Shown here one piece after another: positions 60,094 to 64,000 of a stretch of 64,000 bases of DNA. This DNA comes from JAKVAV01 sp047632755. Its GTDB lineage: Bacteria; Bacteroidota; Bacteroidia; Flavobacteriales_D; Cryomorphaceae. The stretch lies in assembly GCA_047632755.1 (NCBI GenBank), contig JBLIDT010000010.1, forward strand, positions 37,870-101,869, read 5' to 3'. Numbering within the stretch: position 1 is the stretch's first letter; the number at the start of each line of letters is the position of its first letter. The notes under the pieces are model-generated. The model ran no database searches. It had not been told where the DNA came from and saw nothing but the letters and a program-made list of their open reading frames with translations. The translations under genes were made by a program, and so were the position numbers.

Positions 60094-61560
60094 TTAGCTC
60101 ATCCAATTTGTTTTAGCCGACTGATTCCATTTGATGGTCGTCTTCTTGTTTTGTGTCCAAAACTCGATGGAACTTCTTCCAGTGATATCACATACCCCAA
60201 ACTTGGATTCGTTCCATCCACCAAAAGGAAATGGTTCGCGTGGCACTGGCACACCGATGTTTACACCTATCATTCCCGCACTGGCGCGCTCTACGATTTC
60301 TTTGGCCATTCTACCACTTTGGGTGAATACAGCTGCTGCATTTCCATAGTTGGAGCTGTTTTCAATTCGGATGGCTTCATCCACGTCTTTGGCTCTGATA
60401 ATAGAAATTACAGGGCCGAATATTTCTTCGGAAGCCACGCTCATATCGGGTGTCACATGGTCAATAATCGTCGGCCCAACATAATAGCCGCCCTTCTTTC
60501 CAGCGACGGTTGCTCCACGTCCATCTACCAAAATATTGGCTCCTGCCTTTTCAGCAGCATCGATGTAGCTTTCAATTCTTTGTTTAGCTGCTGCAGATAT
60601 TACAGAACCCAAATTTTCTCCAGGCACAATGGCCTTGGCTTCAAGTACCATACGGTCAATAATATGTTGCACCTTATCTACGCCCACCATGACCGAAGCA
60701 GCCATGCATCGCTGGCCTGCACATCCCACCATTGAAGCGACTACATTCGATGCAGTCATTTCAAGATCGGCATCTGGCAATACAATGAGGTGGTTTTTTG
60801 CACCACCTAAAGCCACACATCTTTTAAGGTTAGATGTCGCTCGCTTGTAAACTATTTTGGCCACAGCCGTGGAACCCACAAAAGAAACTGCTTTGATTCC
60901 AGGGTGGTCACAAATGGCTTCGACTATTTCCTTACCGCCATTTACGATATTGAAAACGCCATCTGGCAATCCAGCCTCTTTGAGTAATTCGGCCATACGC
61001 ATGACACTCAACGGCACAAGTTCTGAAGGTTTCATTACCATGGTATTTCCCAACATCAATGCGTTGGGCATAGTCCAATGAGGCACCATATTTGGAAAAT
61101 TGAAAGGCGCAATGGATGCTACGACACCGAGTGGTTTGCGCTCTATTCTGCACTCTACTCCTTTGCTGACTTCTTGTATTTCGTTGGAAACAATTTGCGG
61201 CAGGGACGTAGCAAACTCGCAAAGCTCCATGCTCTTCTCTACTTCCGCTTTTGACTCTCCGTACATTTTACCATTTTCGAGCTGCACCAATTTAGTGAGT
61301 TCGTCCATGTTCTTTTCGAGCAGTGCGCGGTATCTGAAAAATATTTGCGCTCTCTCCTTATAGGTCAATTGTGACCAAGAAGTGTATGCATTTTCTGCAG
61401 CTTTTACAGCAAGGTCTAAGTCTGAAGCTGTCGACATAGGCAGTGTAGAGATCACTTCACCTGTGCTCGGACTTTCTATGTCTAATGATTTTTGGCCGTT
61501 GCGTTCGAACTTGCCATTAATGAAGTTTTTTACTTCGGGTTGATTCATTGATATTTCCAT
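60094..61560 (-). CDS. mmsA: CoA-acylating (methyl)malonate-semialdehyde dehydrogenase
   Basis: 488 residues, ALDH superfamily. The catalytic Cys is in VGCAGQRCMA. The catalytic Glu is replaced, as in CoA-acylating MmsA proteins (VALGGAKNHLIV where hydrolytic ALDHs have E-L-G-G), and FNFPNMVPHWTMP is diagnostic. It yields acetyl-CoA or propionyl-CoA, NADH and CO2, closing the pathway. ATG at 61560 or 61548 (MNQPEVKNFING). First gene of the operon. Confidence 0.92.
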   Translation of the reverse strand: MEISMNQPEVKNFINGKFERNGQKSLDIESPSTGEVISTLPMSTASDLDLAVKAAENAYTSWSQLTYKERAQIFFRYRALLEKNMDELTKLVQLENGKMYGESKAEVEKSMELCEFATSLPQIVSNEIQEVSKGVECRIERKPLGVVASIAPFNFPNMVPHWTMPNALMLGNTMVMKPSELVPLSVMRMAELLKEAGLPDGVFNIVNGGKEIVEAICDHPGIKAVSFVGSTAVAKIVYKRATSNLKRCVALGGAKNHLIVLPDADLEMTASNVVASMVGCAGQRCMAASVMVGVDKVQHIIDRMVLEAKAIVPGENLGSVISAAAKQRIESYIDAAEKAGANILVDGRGATVAGKKGGYYVGPTIIDHVTPDMSVASEEIFGPVISIIRAKDVDEAIRIENSSNYGNAAAVFTQSGRMAKEIVERASAGMIGVNIGVPVPREPFPFGGWNESKFGVCDITGRSSIEFWTQNKKTTIKWNQSAKTNWMS

Positions 61561-62025
61561 CGAAATGCGCTTTTTTAAGTCTGAACCGAAATAAAATTAT
61601 CTCGGAAATCAAGGGCATACGATTGCTATCAAATATGTCTGAGTGGTTTCAGTCTGCCTGTTTTTTTAGGCACCATCTAGGATAATCACTGCTGGAATAT
61701 TGATAATATGCCAGTGTTTAAACCAAATATAGAAAAAATTAAGGCATCATAGTTTTGCCATTCAATTCTTAAAGAAACTTGGACTATTAAAACTGCAACT
61801 TATTGTCTTTGCATGTACTTTCTATTCTCGCCTTCAAAGCGAAGCTCCTTTAGTCCATCGAGGAAGATCGATGTTAATTAATTTAACTCAATAATTGAAG
61901 CGTAGTATTCGGCACGGAAAGAACCATTTATCTCTTGAAAAGCAAGAATCACAAGGCTCGCTGGCTCGTTGAAATAAAGTTTCTACTTATTAAAAGTAGA
62001 GGGAACAGCTGAAGGCAGTTAACCA
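61561..62025. other. Intergenic region upstream of the pyrimidine degradation operon
   Basis: 465 bp without a supported gene. On the minus strand TATATTTG (61724-61731) is a perfect TAnnTTTG box but would give a leader of ~160 bases before mmsA, and no matching -33 box was seen. A second, imperfect box (CATATTTG, near 61630-61637) lies closer. No clear operator palindrome or riboswitch was recognised. Confidence 0.45.
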
Positions 62026-62367
62026 TTACTCGTCACTACCCAAATCACCCTCTTCCAAATCAATTAGAATGGAACCTATTGAGTAAGAAAACCATTCTTT
62101 GAACATATCTAGATCAATCTCGTCGGGCCAAAGATCCTCATCAGTAGTGGTGAGGAACAATTCATTGGCAAAAATATCTTCCCAGTGTTTTAGAAGTGGC
62201 TCGTCAATATTTTCCCAGTTACCTTCAACCAAATACATGGTAGCCTCGTCTTTTTCAGCAGGCTGTGTGGGCTCCTCGTCGGGGAGGATCGCATTGGCCC
62301 AGTCGTGGTAATCTTGTTTTGGGGTAACGGCTATTGCGCCGCGGTTGAGTGTATCTCCGTAAGCCAT
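62026..62367 (-). CDS. Small acidic protein of unknown function
   Basis: 113 residues, very acidic (about one residue in four is Asp or Glu), Trp-rich (HDWANAI, GNWENID, KHWEDIF, LWPDEIDLDMFKEWFSYS) and without signal peptide or TM. No family assigned. Amino-acid make-up and length suggest a cytosolic soluble protein. Own gene between two unrelated loci. Confidence 0.6.
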   Translation of the reverse strand: MAYGDTLNRGAIAVTPKQDYHDWANAILPDEEPTQPAEKDEATMYLVEGNWENIDEPLLKHWEDIFANELFLTTTDEDLWPDEIDLDMFKEWFSYSIGSILIDLEEGDLGSDE

Positions 62368-62455
62368 AATGTTGCTATTCTATTTAAAAGCGAAACTAAT
62401 GTTTTTGCCTTTCTTAAATGTCGCTTTCAAATTAGACTTTTAGGGATTCAGGATA

Positions 62456-62463
62456 TATATTTG
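62456..62463 (+). promoter_or_regulatory. Putative -7 promoter box for the GH16 gene
   Basis: Perfect TAnnTTTG (TATATTTG), 65 bp before the ATG at 62529. A matching -33 TTG at the right distance was not clear. Confidence 0.4.
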
Positions 62464-62528
62464 TATTCAATATAACTTAAATCATTTCGCATTGAAATTA
62501 GTGCAGAAAGACAAATAAAACAGAGCAG

Positions 62529-64000
62529 ATGAAACTTTCAATAGCTTTTGGATCCATTTTAATTCTTCTTTATTCTTCCTCAATAGCGCAAACTGTAGAA
62601 CTCAGCGATGACTTCGAATCTGGCTCAGAGGGCCTAGAGTGGTCTGGTGATGCAGCAACAGTGAATAACGACATTCCCAATCCATTTACCAGTGGAATCA
62701 ACACATCGACAGGCGTTCTCGAATACATCGATTACGGTAGCGATTTTTCCAACTTCCGTTTTGATACACCTATCAATCTTGACTTAACTGAGAATACCAC
62801 CTTTACTCTAAAAGTCTACGTTCCGTCTTCAAGTATTTCAGGTGAACAGCCCAATCAAGTCTCTTTTAAACTTCAAAACGGAAACCTCATTGAACCTTGG
62901 TCGAACCAAACAGAAATCATCAAAAGCATTGAGCTCGATCAATGGCAAGAGATGACCTTTGACTTTTCAACTGATGAGTACATCAATTTGAACGGCTCCT
63001 CTCCTGCCCCAGTAGAAAGATTTGATTTTAACCGTGTTTTAATTCAGGTAAACGGTGAGGGCAACACTGATTTAGTCGCTGCCTACATAGACGATTTCGC
63101 CTACGATGGTATACTGGACTCTAGTATAAATCCATCAAATTCAGTTTACAATACCCTTGTTTGGTCAGACGAATTTGAAGGCGAAGGTGCCCTGGATTTC
63201 GGGAAATGGTTTCACCAAACTCAGCTTCCAAACAGTTGGGGCTGGTTTAACAACGAACAACAGCACTACACTGATCGAGAAGAAAACTCTTACGTTGAGG
63301 ATGGTTTCATGCACCTTGTTGCTAAAAATGAAACATACTCTGATCAAGGAATTACGAAACAATACACATCGGCTAGGTTGAATTCAAAGTTCGCCTTTAC
63401 TTACGGTCGTGTGGTAGCTCGAGCAAAGATGCCAATTGGCGGTGGCACATGGCCAGCCATCTGGATGTTGGGCAAGAACATTACGGAGAGTGGCGGTTAT
63501 TGGGCGGGTGAATTTGGGACAACAGGATGGCCAGCATGCGGTGAGATTGATATAATGGAGCACTGGGGCTACAACCAGAACGTTATTTCGGCAGCGCTTC
63601 ACACACCTTCTTCATCAGGTGCTACGGAAAACTATGGTACAATCTTGGATGAAGATGTATCTGAAGAATTCCATAATTACGAAATGGAATGGACACCTGA
63701 TGCGATCAAATTCTACCTAGACGGAAATAACTATTACACTTACTCACCCAATTTCCAAAATGCCGATACATGGCCTTACACGGAGGATCAATATCTCCTT
63801 TTGAATATTGCCATCGAAGAAAACGTAAGTGCTCTTTTTGAAGAAAGTGATATGGTGTTGGACTATATTCGTATTTACCAGCAGGGCTCTCCCACTTCTA
63901 CCAATGATGTGAAGAAAGTCGACCTAAAGCTCTATCCCAACCCTGCGCAAGAAACCCTAATCGTTGAAACAGCAACAGGCGATCATTCAGCCTTGATTGA
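62529..64000 (+). CDS. GH16 endo-beta-glucanase (laminarinase-like), 3' end outside window
   Basis: The frame is open from ATG 62529 to the window end (490 codons seen). Signal peptide (LILLYSSSIAQ, ~20); an N-terminal beta-sandwich, CBM-like, ~22-195 (DDFESGSEGLEWSG, FNRVLIQVNG, AAYIDDFAYDG); GH16 catalytic domain ~205-455 with LVWSDEFEG, ARLNSKF, the nucleophile/acid motif GEIDIMEHWG (ExDxxE), WPAIWMLG and VLDYIRIYQ; then KLYPNPAQETLIVE, the beginning of a T9SS tail cut by the window edge. Probably secreted and acting on laminarin-type beta-1,3-glucan (family knowledge); substrate not proven by sequence. Confidence 0.92.
   Translation, partial: MKLSIAFGSILILLYSSSIAQTVELSDDFESGSEGLEWSGDAATVNNDIPNPFTSGINTSTGVLEYIDYGSDFSNFRFDTPINLDLTENTTFTLKVYVPSSSISGEQPNQVSFKLQNGNLIEPWSNQTEIIKSIELDQWQEMTFDFSTDEYINLNGSSPAPVERFDFNRVLIQVNGEGNTDLVAAYIDDFAYDGILDSSINPSNSVYNTLVWSDEFEGEGALDFGKWFHQTQLPNSWGWFNNEQQHYTDREENSYVEDGFMHLVAKNETYSDQGITKQYTSARLNSKFAFTYGRVVARAKMPIGGGTWPAIWMLGKNITESGGYWAGEFGTTGWPACGEIDIMEHWGYNQNVISAALHTPSSSGATENYGTILDEDVSEEFHNYEMEWTPDAIKFYLDGNNYYTYSPNFQNADTWPYTEDQYLLLNIAIEENVSALFEESDMVLDYIRIYQQGSPTSTNDVKKVDLKLYPNPAQETLIVETATGDHSALI

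Noticed and set aside
60151..60735. 194-codon open frame on the plus strand
   Set aside because: Antisense to mmsA; composition is shadow-like and no motif was seen.

Overview
The window looks like a chromosome segment of a marine-type Bacteroidota, most likely in or near the Flavobacteriia. The signs are type IX secretion (T9SS) sorting tails on several secreted proteins, many lipoprotein signals ending in a short lipobox, AT-rich leaders without clear Shine-Dalgarno sites, TAnnTTTG-like -7 promoter boxes, a bifunctional HisB, and polysaccharide-degrading enzymes (sulfatase, GH3, GH16). No rRNA, tRNA, CRISPR array or complete insertion sequence was seen.

Layout. 1-4539: the 3' part of a tightly overlapping histidine operon (hisC-B-H-A-F-IE). 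4608-10081: lipoproteins and outer-membrane proteins (SRPBCC/GyrI-like, DUF547, Omp85-like barrel, a DM13/Ig-like lipoprotein) and a glycosyltransferase. 10270-13326: a soluble cNMP-binding-domain histidine kinase next to a response regulator fused to a thioredoxin-reductase-like flavoprotein. 13434-14386: a RES-Xre toxin-antitoxin pair. 14591-21312: an AT-rich xanthine dehydrogenase island (xdhA, xdhB, xdhC, two membrane proteins, a P-loop NTPase). On its left is a decayed copy of the 5' end of the ABC transporter gene that lies intact on its right. 21505-25974: that ABC ATPase and a permease fused to an M1 peptidase. 26119-33159: a small conserved protein, a pseudogene, a lipoprotein sulfatase, a membrane-anchored winged-helix regulator, a tandem universal stress protein and an MscS channel.

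33195-39358 is an accessory zone of small, mostly membrane-associated genes separated by structured repeats. Two adjacent genes are each bracketed by their own complementary 9- or 11-bp arms, with a hairpin-forming 65-bp site between them, as in integron gene cassettes. No integrase is visible. 39910-48635 is a run of four secreted proteins. The first carries a lamin-tail domain, a cohesin-like domain, about ten HYR/Ig-like repeats and a C-terminal dockerin-like pair. The next two carry cohesin-like domains plus T9SS tails. Together they suggest a cohesin-dockerin surface assembly. 48649-51810 holds a GH3 lipoprotein, a membrane protein and a histidine-kinase-like protein without an ATPase domain.

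51851-61560 encodes, on one strand, a full reductive pyrimidine degradation route: NCS1 permease, PreT/PreA dihydropyrimidine dehydrogenase, dihydropyrimidinase, beta-ureidopropionase, omega-amino acid aminotransferase and a CoA-acylating semialdehyde dehydrogenase. It would turn uracil or thymine into acetyl- or propionyl-CoA. With the xdh island, the organism appears able to use both purine and pyrimidine bases. The window ends inside a GH16 laminarinase-like gene at 62529.
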